Assembly (NCBI GenBank): GCA_003132165.1
Contig: PKWW01000071.1
Location: 26,202-90,201, forward strand
Source of the DNA: Acidimicrobiaceae bacterium
GTDB lineage: Bacteria; Actinomycetota; Acidimicrobiia; Acidimicrobiales; RAAP-2
Length of the DNA: 64,000 bases
Reading direction: 5' to 3'
Shown here: one piece after another, positions 1 to 11,606 of the stretch
Numbering within the stretch: the stretch's first letter is position 1
Layout: every line of letters begins with the position of its first letter
Translations under genes and position numbers: made by a program
The notes under the pieces: generated by a model
What the model was told of the DNA's origin: nothing
What the model saw: only the letters and a program-made list of their open reading frames with translations
The model's database searches: none

Positions 1-2863
<2,863 letters not shown>

Positions 2864-2889
2864 AGCGTTCACTAGGGTTAGAGGCGCTC

Positions 2890-4764
2890 ATGGTGTTACC
2901 TACTTTTCCCCCCGGACACGACCTCGCTGGTAGGTATCGCATCATTGAACTCCTCGGCGTAGGCAACACCGCCGAGGTCTACAGCGCCGAGGACCTCTCG
3001 CTCAGCCGGACGGTCATCGTCAAAGTCCTGTTGCCGACACTCGCCCAGCACGAAGAGGTGCGCCGAGCGTTTCGTGACCACATCGTTCGTGCCGCCACCC
3101 TGAGCCACCCCCATCTCGCGAGGGTTTTTGACGGGGGCCAGGAGTCGGGCGCAATCTTCATGATCACCGAGTACCTGAGCGGCGGGTCACTCGAAGACGT
3201 ATTGGCGGCGGGACGGACCCTTGAGATCGACGACGTGGCCCGCCTGGGTCGTGACGTGGCGGGCGCCCTCGCATACGTGCACATGAACGGCTTCGTCCAC
3301 GGCGAGCTCTCACCGAGCAAGTTGCTCTTCGACGACGAGGGACGCGTGCGCGTCAGTGATATTGCGCTCGCGGGCCTTGGGTTGAATTTCCGCGAGCACT
3401 TGACGCTCGATGACGTGCGCTACATGAGTCCCGAGCAGGCGGTGGGTGAGCGTGCGGGGGCCGAGTCCGACGTCTACGCCCTCGCGCTCATTCTCTTCGA
3501 AGCCGCGACCGGTACCGCCGCTTTCGACGGCATGACGCCCGAGTCGATGCTGCGTTCGCGCATCAATGCACCGTTGCCTGTACGGGTGGAACTCGGCACG
3601 CTCGACATGTTGCTGGCCCAGGCTGCGGTCTCGGACCCCCGTCTTCGCCTCAATGCTGAACAGTTCGCCAGCCGCCTGAGCGCGGTCGTAAGCGACTCGG
3701 CACCGCTCGTCGTGCGCAGTCGGCAGGGCGACGTGCCGCTGCTCGCCCAGTTCACGCCCTCCGAGCCACGGACGTCAATTGGATTTCGGCCGCCGTCGCC
3801 GGAGCAGGTCGTGGGTTCGCGAGCAGTCCAATCTGGCCCCGACGCTCAGTATTCTTCCGCCGAAACGCCCGGGGGTACCGCTCGCGACCGTCCACGAGGT
3901 TTTGAAGCGGCGCGCAGGTCTTCACCACGGGGCTTTGATGCCCTGCCGCCGAGTCGACCAACTCGTGGGCGACGACTCGCATTCTCTCTGGCCGCGGTCT
4001 TGATCGTGCTCGCAGCAGTGGGTGCTGGAGCCGCGTGGAAACTCGGCTATCTGAGTACCAAGCACACTGTGCCCCAACTCGTCGACCTCACCTACAAGCA
4101 AGCCTCCGAACAGCTCACCGGTGACGGCTTCACGGTGACCATTGGCAAGGAAGTGAGTTCGGCGACGGTGCCAGCGCACAAGATCGTCGCCCAAACCCCC
4201 GCACCGGGAACGGTGTCAAAGTCGGGGCTCGTGATCGTCGTCACCGTATCGAGCGGACCCGTGCTGGTCACATTGCCAACGAATCTGATCGGTGCGACGT
4301 GCGCCACCGCGACCGCGAAACTGCAGGCCTTGAAGATCGGGGCTCAGTGCCCGTCGACGAGCGCGATCAGGAGCACCCGGACCGCCACCGGCCTCGTCGC
4401 CGAAGTGCTCTACCGCAACACCAGGAATCCACTCGCGGTGCCGGCGCATTCAACGGTGATCCTGGCCCTCAGTTCGGGTCCCGGTCCGGCGTCGTCGACG
4501 ACTACGACTACGACTGCGTCGGTTACCACGCCGTCCACGTCAACGACCACGACCACGGTCGCCGGTGAAGGTCTGCGGGCCATGCCAAACGTCGCAGGAA
4601 TGACCCGGGCTCAGGTGAACACCGCGCTGCATAACGCCGGCCTCTACTACTCCACCAGGGGTCCGGGGGCTGATTCGCCCACATGGACGACGGTCGTGTC
4701 GTCGGTGCCGGCTGCCGGCACCATGGTGAAGTGGCATTCCAACGTCATCTTGAACGTCAGATGA
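2890..4764 (+). CDS. PASTA-domain serine/threonine kinase homologue, probable pseudokinase
   Basis: The 624-residue protein has a cytoplasmic protein-kinase fold (about 15-270) and a linker. One membrane helix follows at about 362-380, then three extracellular PASTA-like repeats (about 388-465, 466-535 and 562-624), the last two separated by a Thr/Ser-rich linker. This is the PknB/StkP layout, which senses peptidoglycan fragments and controls growth. The ATP-anchoring lysine (K45 in VIVKV) and the SPE motif remain. The catalytic loop reads HGELSPSK instead of HRDLKPxN, so the catalytic Asp (E139), the Lys and the Mg-binding Asn are all replaced. DFG reads DIA (D157). Catalysis is therefore doubtful; a scaffolding or sensing role is more likely. 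No clear ribosome binding site precedes the ATG. Confidence 0.88.
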   Translation: MVLPTFPPGHDLAGRYRIIELLGVGNTAEVYSAEDLSLSRTVIVKVLLPTLAQHEEVRRAFRDHIVRAATLSHPHLARVFDGGQESGAIFMITEYLSGGSLEDVLAAGRTLEIDDVARLGRDVAGALAYVHMNGFVHGELSPSKLLFDDEGRVRVSDIALAGLGLNFREHLTLDDVRYMSPEQAVGERAGAESDVYALALILFEAATGTAAFDGMTPESMLRSRINAPLPVRVELGTLDMLLAQAAVSDPRLRLNAEQFASRLSAVVSDSAPLVVRSRQGDVPLLAQFTPSEPRTSIGFRPPSPEQVVGSRAVQSGPDAQYSSAETPGGTARDRPRGFEAARRSSPRGFDALPPSRPTRGRRLAFSLAAVLIVLAAVGAGAAWKLGYLSTKHTVPQLVDLTYKQASEQLTGDGFTVTIGKEVSSATVPAHKIVAQTPAPGTVSKSGLVIVVTVSSGPVLVTLPTNLIGATCATATAKLQALKIGAQCPSTSAIRSTRTATGLVAEVLYRNTRNPLAVPAHSTVILALSSGPGPASSTTTTTTASVTTPSTSTTTTTVAGEGLRAMPNVAGMTRAQVNTALHNAGLYYSTRGPGADSPTWTTVVSSVPAAGTMVKWHSNVILNVR

Positions 4765-5051
4765 GCGGGCACTGCGATCTCTGTGAGGCCGCGGTAATCA
4801 CGAAGCGGCACTACGAGGACGCGATCTGCTGGATCGCCGACTGCGAGATCTGCCAGGTACCGATGGTGGTCTGGCGTGAGCACAATCCGACGCCGCCCGA
4901 CCTCGTGAAGCACGAACTTCATGAACGCCTCGGCGAAGTCGCCGACGAAGCTCTCGGCGAGGGCAACTGGACAATTGACGATCACATGCGCAATATCCCC
5001 GATCACTACCACGCTCACGCGCGCCGTCCGTACTTCTGGGGCCGCCCGTAG
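4761..5051 (+). CDS. Small Cys-rich conserved protein, function unknown
   Basis: The 96-residue start at 4761 is chosen because its ATG overlaps the stop of the PASTA kinase gene (ATGA). A longer in-frame extension would run back inside that gene. The protein opens with HCDLC and carries a second CxxC pair in DCEICQVPMVV, followed by conserved Trp and His residues and a C-terminal IPDHYHAHARR segment. Paired CxxC motifs with His-rich ends suggest a small zinc-binding protein. I recall similar actinobacterial proteins of unknown function but cannot assign a role. The overlap suggests co-translation with the kinase homologue. Confidence 0.7.
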   Translation: MSGHCDLCEAAVITKRHYEDAICWIADCEICQVPMVVWREHNPTPPDLVKHELHERLGEVADEALGEGNWTIDDHMRNIPDHYHAHARRPYFWGRP

Positions 5052-5112
5052 GGCAGTTCGAAACTCGAATCGTCGTTACAATCGGGACACGACATTTTTT
5101 GGGGGAATCATC

Positions 5113-5331
5113 GTGGGAGTTCTTGACGGCCGTGTGGCTATCAGCACCGGTGCTGGTCGAGGCAGGGGCCGCGAGCACGCTCTGCTCATGACCGTTGAAG
5201 ACTCGCAAGTCGTCAGCGACCTCGGCGGTACGCTGGCGATGGAGCAGTTTGATGTGACCGAGACGCGGAAGAATGACGATCGTTGGCGAGTCACCGAGTT
5301 GGCTGCGAAGTTGCCGACTTTGTTGCAGTGA
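5113..5331 (+). pseudogene. Remnant of a short-chain dehydrogenase/reductase gene
   Basis: From the GTG at 5113 the first 40 or so codons read like the N-terminus of an SDR. GVLDGRVAISTGAGRGRGRE has the Rossmann TGxxxGxG signature, and a degraded second strand follows (VVSDLGG). The remaining 30 residues match nothing in an SDR, and the frame stops at 72 residues against about 250-300 for a whole enzyme. There is no active-site YxxxK. A TACAAT hexamer at 5077-5082 and a G-rich ribosome-binding stretch remain upstream, so the fragment may still be transcribed. The stop overlaps the GTG of the downstream MFS gene. The likely origin is an internal deletion of a full SDR gene. Confidence 0.6.
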
Positions 5332-6938
5332 CCGAGCCCAACTCACCAGCGCATCTGGACCGCGAGGACCCCGAGGGTCTCCTCAATGCCCGCACCGACC
5401 CGGGCGGGGCGGCGCTCGGCACGATGGGCAGCGAGGCCGGGAGCGACCTCAACTGGATAATGATGCTGCGCGAGCGGGTCCAAACCCGTGCCGCCGGATC
5501 CAGCCGCTACCGGTGGTGGGTGCTTTGCACCCTGCTCGCGGGACTACTCGCGCTCAACTTCACGTTCACGATCTTCACGGTCGACTTGAGCACAGTTGCG
5601 GTGCAGCTACATACCAACGTCACGGTGCTGTCGTGGACCATGGTCGGCCCGCTGCTCGCGTACGGACTCGCGGCGCCAATCCTCGGAAAGACCGGCGATA
5701 TCTTCGGTCACCGTCGCCTGTACCTCTTCGGTCTCCTGGGCGCCGCGGTGTCGGCGATCCTTACGGCCCTTTCGCACAACGTTGACATGTTGCTCTTCGC
5801 GCGCGCCCTCGACGGTGTCCAGGGCGCCGCGACCGGCACGGCGTCGGGTGCCTTGATCAACATGGTCTTCAGCCCCCAGGAAAGGGTGAAGGCCCTTGGA
5901 TGGTGGTCGCTCATCGGCGCGGGTGGTCCGGTCATTGGGGTCTCGCTCGGCGCGCCGATCATCGCCGTCTACGGGTGGCGCGCCCTTTTCTGGTTCCAGT
6001 TGATTCTCATCATGACCGCCTTCGTGGTCGTTGTGATCATCCTTCCGAGGAACAGCGGTTTCGATCACGAGGGTGCCGAGGCCAAGGCCGAGGCCCGTCG
6101 ACAATTCCGCCGGATGGACTGGCTCGGTAGCTGGTCGCTCTCGTTCGCCGTGGGATTTCTCATGTTCGGTCTTTCAATCGGCGAGACGTGGGGCTGGACT
6201 AACTACCGCACTCTCGGATGCTTCGTGCTGACGGTGCTGATGACTATGTCGTTCGTCTATCGGTTGCGACGCGCCGAGTACCCGCTCATCCCGCCCCACT
6301 ACTTCCGCCGTCGGAATTTCGTGATGCCCATGGTGCTGCGAGCCTGTTCGAACTTCGCGTACTTCGGCGCGTTCTTCCTCTTCCCGCTGCTGATGGAGAA
6401 AGGGTACGGCTACTCGGTGCGCGGCGTGGGCGCCATCTCCCTCTTTCGTCCCATCACCTTCTCCATCTGCTCACCAATCGCGGGCTACATCACGATGCGT
6501 ATCGGCGAACGGGTCAGTGCCTTCGCCGGAGCCGCGTTCCTCACATCGTCGCTCGTGTTGTTCTCGTTCCTGCATCCGAGCACCAGTGCGTGGTTCATCG
6601 CCCTCGCCCTCGCCCTGTCTGGTCTGGGCATGGGCGTCGCGATGCCGGCTTCGAGTTCGGCGATGGCCAATGAGGTCAACCAGGATGAGTTTGGCGTGAT
6701 GTCCGCCGCGCAGATGCTCGCCGTCCAGGTGGGCGAGGTCGCCGGCATCGAGGTATTGGTGACGATCCGTCAGTACCTCGTGCGCCACGACAAACTCAGC
6801 CTGGCGAAACCCGGGCCCGCGCTGCTCAATACCTTCCATCTACCGTTCATGATCGGCGCCTGCGTCGCCGCCGGCGGGGTTGTGGCGGCCTTCTGCATGC
6901 GCGCGGTACCGCGCGAGCATCGGAAACGGAACGATTAG
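5328..6938 (+). CDS. MFS transporter, DHA2 (EmrB/QacA-like) family
   Basis: The 536-residue integral membrane protein probably exports drugs or other small molecules by proton antiport. It has a cytoplasmic N-terminus of about 60 residues, then many hydrophobic helices. The MFS motif A appears after the second helix (GKTGDIFGHRRLYL), and a DHA2-like LDGVQGAATGTASG region follows. The length fits a 12-14 helix DHA2 member. The GTG at 5328 is preferred because it overlaps the upstream stop (GTGA). A TTG at 5283 would add 15 residues of the upstream frame. The substrate cannot be read from the sequence. Confidence 0.85.
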   Translation: MTEPNSPAHLDREDPEGLLNARTDPGGAALGTMGSEAGSDLNWIMMLRERVQTRAAGSSRYRWWVLCTLLAGLLALNFTFTIFTVDLSTVAVQLHTNVTVLSWTMVGPLLAYGLAAPILGKTGDIFGHRRLYLFGLLGAAVSAILTALSHNVDMLLFARALDGVQGAATGTASGALINMVFSPQERVKALGWWSLIGAGGPVIGVSLGAPIIAVYGWRALFWFQLILIMTAFVVVVIILPRNSGFDHEGAEAKAEARRQFRRMDWLGSWSLSFAVGFLMFGLSIGETWGWTNYRTLGCFVLTVLMTMSFVYRLRRAEYPLIPPHYFRRRNFVMPMVLRACSNFAYFGAFFLFPLLMEKGYGYSVRGVGAISLFRPITFSICSPIAGYITMRIGERVSAFAGAAFLTSSLVLFSFLHPSTSAWFIALALALSGLGMGVAMPASSSAMANEVNQDEFGVMSAAQMLAVQVGEVAGIEVLVTIRQYLVRHDKLSLAKPGPALLNTFHLPFMIGACVAAGGVVAAFCMRAVPREHRKRND

Positions 6939-6961
6939 TTCTGCCGGTAGTCTTGAACCCT

Positions 6962-7717
6962 ATGACTACTGCGATTATGCCCGGATGTGAGTCGTTTTCA
7001 GCCGAGAAGGGTCCGCTGGGGGTCCTCGTCCTGCACGGGTTCACGGGTAACCCCGCGTCAATGCGGCCCCTCGCCGAGCGGGCCGCCAGCGCTGGCTACA
7101 GCGTGGAGTTGCCGCGCCTGCCTGGACACGGCACCACCGTCGAGGACATGATGACCACGACCTGGACCGACTGGTCGGACGCGGCGCTGGCCTCCTATGA
7201 CGCTCTGCGCGCGCGTTGCGAGAAAGTGGCCGTCGTGGGACTTTCCATGGGCGGGGCACTCACCGCCTTCGTCGCTGAGAACCGCAAAGACGTCGCTGGT
7301 TGCGTGTTCATCAACCCCATGGTCAAGCCCCCCGTCGAGGAAATGGTCGACGGACTCCGGGCCCTGCTCGACGCAGGACTCGAGACCATTGACTCCATTG
7401 GCTCGGACATCAAGAAGGAGGGCTCGGTGGAAGCCTCTTACGACGCCACGCCGCTCGCCTGTGCCGCAAGTCTTTTCGAAGCGATCCAGACGGTGAACGC
7501 CGAACTGGCGAAGATCACCGCTCCCAGTCTCCTGCTCTCGAGCCGCGAAGACCATGTCGTCACCTCCGACAACGGCGATGACCTTGTTCGCAAGGCGACC
7601 GGCCCCGTCGAGCGGGTCTGGCTCGAGGATTCGTACCACGTCGCGACCATGGACAACGACCAGGAACTCGTGGAGTCCAAGACGCTTATGTTCCTCGACT
7701 CGGTTCTCAAATCATGA
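6962..7717 (+). CDS. Alpha/beta-hydrolase, carboxylesterase or monoacylglycerol lipase (Est30-like)
   Basis: This cytoplasmic serine esterase of 251 residues has the oxyanion segment LHGFTG near the N-terminus, the nucleophile elbow GLSMGG (S95), the acid D197 (SREDHV) and the His H226 (SYHVAT). This is the order seen in Est30 and monoglyceride lipases, which cleave short- to medium-chain esters. The ATG at 6962 is preferred over a TTG nine bases earlier. A TAGTCT hexamer at 6948-6953 lies 8 nt upstream, so the mRNA may be nearly leaderless. The stop overlaps the gatC start (ATGA), making it the first gene of a gatCAB-containing unit. Confidence 0.85.
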   Translation: MTTAIMPGCESFSAEKGPLGVLVLHGFTGNPASMRPLAERAASAGYSVELPRLPGHGTTVEDMMTTTWTDWSDAALASYDALRARCEKVAVVGLSMGGALTAFVAENRKDVAGCVFINPMVKPPVEEMVDGLRALLDAGLETIDSIGSDIKKEGSVEASYDATPLACAASLFEAIQTVNAELAKITAPSLLLSSREDHVVTSDNGDDLVRKATGPVERVWLEDSYHVATMDNDQELVESKTLMFLDSVLKS

Positions 7718-8016
7718 CGTCGCCCCTTCGCCGCGAGGACGTCGCCCACGTCGCCAAATTGGCGCGTTTGTCGCTGAGCGACGCCGAACTGGACCAGTTC
7801 ACCCTGCAGCTCGGCCAGATCCTCGAGCACGCGAACGATATGAGTTCGCTCGATCTAGAAGGTGTCATTCCCACCGCGCACCCCTTCGGACTGATCAACG
7901 TCGTGCGCGACGACGTCGTGCGACCAAGTCTTGACCGCGATGAAGTGCTCGCAATGGCGCCCGACGCCGAAGATGGACGTTTTGCCGTTCCGCGAATCAT
8001 GGGAGAAGCACCGTGA
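7714..8016 (+). CDS. gatC: Asp-tRNA(Asn)/Glu-tRNA(Gln) amidotransferase subunit C
   Basis: GatC is the small subunit that belts GatA to GatB in the transamidosome, which converts misacylated Glu-tRNA(Gln) and Asp-tRNA(Asn). The 100 residues carry the typical N-terminus (VAHVAKLARLSLSDAEL) and a C-terminal region with VRDDVVRPSL, as in the family. It overlaps the esterase upstream (ATGA) and gatA downstream (GTGA), so the subunits are probably made in step. Confidence 0.95.
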   Translation: MTSPLRREDVAHVAKLARLSLSDAELDQFTLQLGQILEHANDMSSLDLEGVIPTAHPFGLINVVRDDVVRPSLDRDEVLAMAPDAEDGRFAVPRIMGEAP

Positions 8017-9437
8017 AGACCGCTCACCAGATCGCCATCGACGTCCAGAGCGGTGCCGGCTCGGCCGAGAGCGAACTCGAGCGTACGCTCGGGGTCATCG
8101 CCGCGCGCAATGAGGAGCTCAATGTGTTTCTCCACGTCGACGAGGACGGCGCGCGCTCAGCGGCAGCCTCCATCGACGCGCGCGTTGCGAAGGGCGAGAA
8201 CGTCGGACCACTCGCCGGTGTACCCATCGCCATCAAGGACAACATGTGCCAGCGAGGCATTCCCACGACGTGCTCGTCGCGAATCCTCGAAGGCTGGCGT
8301 CCGCCCTACAGCGCGACGGTGATCGATCGGCTCCTCGCCGCCGGCGCCGTGCCCGTGGGCAAGACCAACCTCGACGAGTTCGCGATGGGCTCGTCCACGG
8401 AGACCTCCGCCTTCGGCGCGACACGCAATCCGCTCGACCCCACCCGCGTGCCGGGTGGCTCTTCGGGCGGCTCCGCGGCGGCGGTCGCCGCGGACATGAC
8501 CTCGATTGCGGTCGGCAGCGACACCGGGGGTTCCATCCGTCAGCCGGCCGCGCTGTGCGGTCTCGTTGGGATGAAGCCCTCGTACGGCCTGGTATCGCGC
8601 TACGGACTGATCGCGTTCGCGAGTTCGCTCGACCAGATCGGACCGTTCGCGAAGAACGTCATGGACGCGGCCATTCTGCTTGAGGCGATCGCGGGCCACG
8701 ACCCCATGGACTCCACGTCACTTCCCGAGCCGCCACCCTCGCTGGTCGCACACGTGAACGATGGCGTCGCTGGCAAACGCATCGCACTGGTGCGTGAACT
8801 CGTCGATGGCGCCGACCCCGACGTCGTAGCGTCCGTGGAGCGCGCGGTCGAGGCTCTGAAGGACGCCGGCGCGACGATCGTGGAACTCTCGATTCCTGAG
8901 TTCCGCCTCGGCCTCAGCGCCTATTACCTGATCGCGCCCGCCGAGGCGTCGAGCAACCTCGCTCGTTACGACGGCGTGCGTTACGGACTTCGCGTCGACG
9001 CCGATGACGTTGCGGCGATGAACGAAGCGACGCGCACTGCAGGCTTCGGCGCCGAAGTGAAGCGACGCATCATGCTCGGCACCTACGCACTGTCAGCGGG
9101 GTACTACGACGCCTACTACGGTCAGGCCCTGAAAGTTCGCACGCAGATGATCGAGGCGTTCAAACGTGCCTATCTGGATGTCGATCTGCTGATCGGCGCG
9201 ACGACGCCGTCGGTGGCGTTCGAGTTCGGCTCGAAGACGAGCGATCCGATGGCGATGTACCTGTCGGACGTCTTTACGATTCCCACCAACCTCGCAGGCG
9301 ACGCCGCAGTTTCAGTGCCCTTCGGCTCCGGTGAAGCGGACCTGCCGGTCGGGGTGCAGTTGCTGGGTCCCGGACGCAGCGAGGCGCAACTGTTTGCGGC
9401 CGCGCGGGTACTCGAGATTGCGGAGGGTCGCTCATGA
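8013..9437 (+). CDS. gatA: Asp-tRNA(Asn)/Glu-tRNA(Gln) amidotransferase subunit A
   Basis: GatA is the amidase subunit that releases ammonia from glutamine for tRNA-dependent amidation. It has 474 residues, the normal length. The Ser-cisSer-Lys triad is present: K75 in the IAIKDN segment, a Ser at about 150 in GGSSGGSA, and nucleophile S174 in SDTGGSIRQPA. The spacing matches characterised GatA proteins. The GTG start overlaps gatC and the stop overlaps gatB. Confidence 0.97.
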   Translation: MKTAHQIAIDVQSGAGSAESELERTLGVIAARNEELNVFLHVDEDGARSAAASIDARVAKGENVGPLAGVPIAIKDNMCQRGIPTTCSSRILEGWRPPYSATVIDRLLAAGAVPVGKTNLDEFAMGSSTETSAFGATRNPLDPTRVPGGSSGGSAAAVAADMTSIAVGSDTGGSIRQPAALCGLVGMKPSYGLVSRYGLIAFASSLDQIGPFAKNVMDAAILLEAIAGHDPMDSTSLPEPPPSLVAHVNDGVAGKRIALVRELVDGADPDVVASVERAVEALKDAGATIVELSIPEFRLGLSAYYLIAPAEASSNLARYDGVRYGLRVDADDVAAMNEATRTAGFGAEVKRRIMLGTYALSAGYYDAYYGQALKVRTQMIEAFKRAYLDVDLLIGATTPSVAFEFGSKTSDPMAMYLSDVFTIPTNLAGDAAVSVPFGSGEADLPVGVQLLGPGRSEAQLFAAARVLEIAEGRS

Positions 9438-10861
9438 CATTGCCCGGTGAGTGGGAGATGGTCGTGGGTCTGGAGGTCCACACCGAACTGAAGACCGCGA
9501 CCAAGATGTTCTGCGGTTGCGCGAATCAGTTCGGCTCGGAACCGAACACGAACATCTGCCCGGTGTGCCTCGGTCTGCCCGGTTCCTTACCGGTGCTCAA
9601 CGAGCGTGCCGTCGAACTCGCGATGGCCATTGGCGTCGCGTTGCACTGTCGCATTGCTTCTTCGACGTTCCACCGCAAGAATTATTTTTACCCCGACATG
9701 CCCAAGGACTTCCAGATCACCCAGTACGACCTGCCGATCAACTCCGGCGGGTATCTGGACCTGCCCGACGGTAGCCACGTCTCGATCGAGCGTGCGCACC
9801 TCGAAGAGGACACCGGCAAGTCGACGCACCTCGGCGGCACCGGACGCATCCACGGTGCCGACCGATCGCTCGTTGACTACAACCGCTCGGGCGTCCCGCT
9901 CGTGGAGATCGTGTCGGCACCCGACATCCGTTCGTCCGCCCACGCCCGCGCGTACGCCGCCGAATTGCGCGGCATTCTGATTGCGACCGGAGCATCCGAT
10001 GGTCGCATGGAAGAGGGCTCCATGCGAATCGACGCCAACGTCTCGGTGCGAAAGCCCAACGCGCCCTTCGGCACCCGTTGCGAGATTAAGAACCTGAACT
10101 CGCTGCGTAGTCTCCACCGTGCGATCGACTACGAGGCCCTTCGCCAGATCGACGTGATCGAAGACGGCGGGACCATTCGCCAGGAGACGCGACACTGGGA
10201 CGAGATCTTCGGCGAGACCTCCACGATGCGCACGAAGGAAGAGGCAGAGGACTACCGCTACTTCCGAGAGCCCGACCTCGTCGACCTTGATCCGAACCAG
10301 GCGTGGCAGGACCGAGTTCGCAATGGTCTGCCACCAATGCCCGCAGAGCGACGCCAGAAGTTGACGGCCCGTCTGAGCGAGCCCTCTCAGGCGCAACTCG
10401 AAGCGGTGGAGGTTGTCATCGATCTCGGCCTTGAGAACTTCGTGAACGCCGCGATTGACGCAGGCGTCGAACCAGCGCTGGCCGTCGCACGCGCCGCGAA
10501 CGAACTCGCCGCGGGCATCGAGATGACGCCGAACCTCGCCCCCGAAGCCTTTAGTGCGACCGTGCTCATGGAGCAGGGCGGCGCATTGTCGGCAACCCAG
10601 TCAAAGACCGTGCTCGGTGAACTGCTCGCGAGCGGGGGAGACCCGAAGTCGATCGCCAAGGCCAAGGGATTCGAGCAGTTGTCCTCGGACTCACTGGGCT
10701 CGACCGTCGCAGAACTTATCGAGCAGAACCCCGACGAGTGGGCGCGTTACCGCGAAGGTGACGAGAAGCTGGCCCAGTTCTTCATTGGCCAGGTCATGAA
10801 ATTGACCAAGGGGCAAGCGAACGGCAAAGCGGTCATCGCCGAATTGCAGGCCCGTCGCTGA
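9434..10861 (+). CDS. gatB: Asp-tRNA(Asn)/Glu-tRNA(Gln) amidotransferase subunit B
   Basis: GatB binds the misacylated tRNA and phosphorylates its side chain before amidation. The 475-residue protein has the opening GLEVHTELKT, a zinc-binding region (CGCANQFG and CPVCLG), the YPDMPKDFQITQYD block, and a C-terminal YqeY-like helical domain that recognises the tRNA elbow. Overlap with gatA is ATGA. No terminator is obvious in the 90 bases that follow. Confidence 0.97.
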   Translation: MTLPGEWEMVVGLEVHTELKTATKMFCGCANQFGSEPNTNICPVCLGLPGSLPVLNERAVELAMAIGVALHCRIASSTFHRKNYFYPDMPKDFQITQYDLPINSGGYLDLPDGSHVSIERAHLEEDTGKSTHLGGTGRIHGADRSLVDYNRSGVPLVEIVSAPDIRSSAHARAYAAELRGILIATGASDGRMEEGSMRIDANVSVRKPNAPFGTRCEIKNLNSLRSLHRAIDYEALRQIDVIEDGGTIRQETRHWDEIFGETSTMRTKEEAEDYRYFREPDLVDLDPNQAWQDRVRNGLPPMPAERRQKLTARLSEPSQAQLEAVEVVIDLGLENFVNAAIDAGVEPALAVARAANELAAGIEMTPNLAPEAFSATVLMEQGGALSATQSKTVLGELLASGGDPKSIAKAKGFEQLSSDSLGSTVAELIEQNPDEWARYREGDEKLAQFFIGQVMKLTKGQANGKAVIAELQARR

Positions 10862-10952
10862 TCACTGCGTTTGGTGTGATTGAGGCTCGTGGAGATCACC
10901 TGGCTCGGGCAAATCGAAGGCGAGTCGTCGGAAGCTCAACGCGTGACGGGTG

Positions 10953-11606
10953 CTATTTGGTTATGCCGGTGAACTGACTGAACACCACGACATTGGATTC
11001 GTAATGACCCGTCGCGTGATCGAACGCCCCACCACACGTCACGAGATTCAATTCGCGCGCGCCTTTCGCCGTGTAGACGAGACGGTCGGGGAAATTCGTT
11101 TTCGAGTACTCGACGACCTTGTTGACCTTGAAGTGGGTGGTGGCGCCATCAGCGAGGACGACGGAGATGAGGGCACCGGCGTGAAGGTCCTTCAAGCTGA
11201 AGAACACGCCAGGCCCGACGTAGGAATCCACGTGGCCCAGGATGACCGCTGCGCCGAATTGACCTGGCGTCGGCCCGAATCGGTACCAACCAACAGTGTG
11301 CACTGTGGCGGGCACCATGATCTGACCATTGGGCTGCAGGCCGAGTGATCCAACGCTCGTCGTGATGCCGATTGAAGGAATCAACAACCTTGTTGGCACC
11401 GATCGTGCAACGGCCGTCATCGCGACCGTCGAACTTACGGTTGTACCCGACGGTGATGTCGCCAAAACTTTGGTGCCCGGTTCCCCGGCCGGCTGTTGAC
11501 CGACCAGGGAACCGATTCCAACGGCCAAGGCGACTACGAAGACCGCCCAGAATATCCACTCAGCCTTAGTGCGACCTTTACGAACCACGACTGTTGCTAT
11601 CGGCAA
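10953..11606 (-). CDS. Sortase, probably class E/F of actinobacteria
   Basis: This membrane-anchored transpeptidase attaches proteins to the cell wall. It has a short cytoplasmic N-terminus, one membrane helix (about 18-37) and a Ser/Thr-rich linker. The sortase beta-barrel follows, with His in LGHVDS (H125) and Cys in LVTCGG (C191). The Arg expected after the Cys is not obvious: the segment reads HYESNVVVF. The 217-residue form begins with TTG at 11606; a GTG at 11588 is an equally possible start. Both overlap the end of the upstream surface-protein gene, so the two are co-expressed. This pairing points to a dedicated sortase and substrate. Confidence 0.85.
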   Translation of the reverse strand: MPIATVVVRKGRTKAEWIFWAVFVVALAVGIGSLVGQQPAGEPGTKVLATSPSGTTVSSTVAMTAVARSVPTRLLIPSIGITTSVGSLGLQPNGQIMVPATVHTVGWYRFGPTPGQFGAAVILGHVDSYVGPGVFFSLKDLHAGALISVVLADGATTHFKVNKVVEYSKTNFPDRLVYTAKGARELNLVTCGGAFDHATGHYESNVVVFSQFTGITK

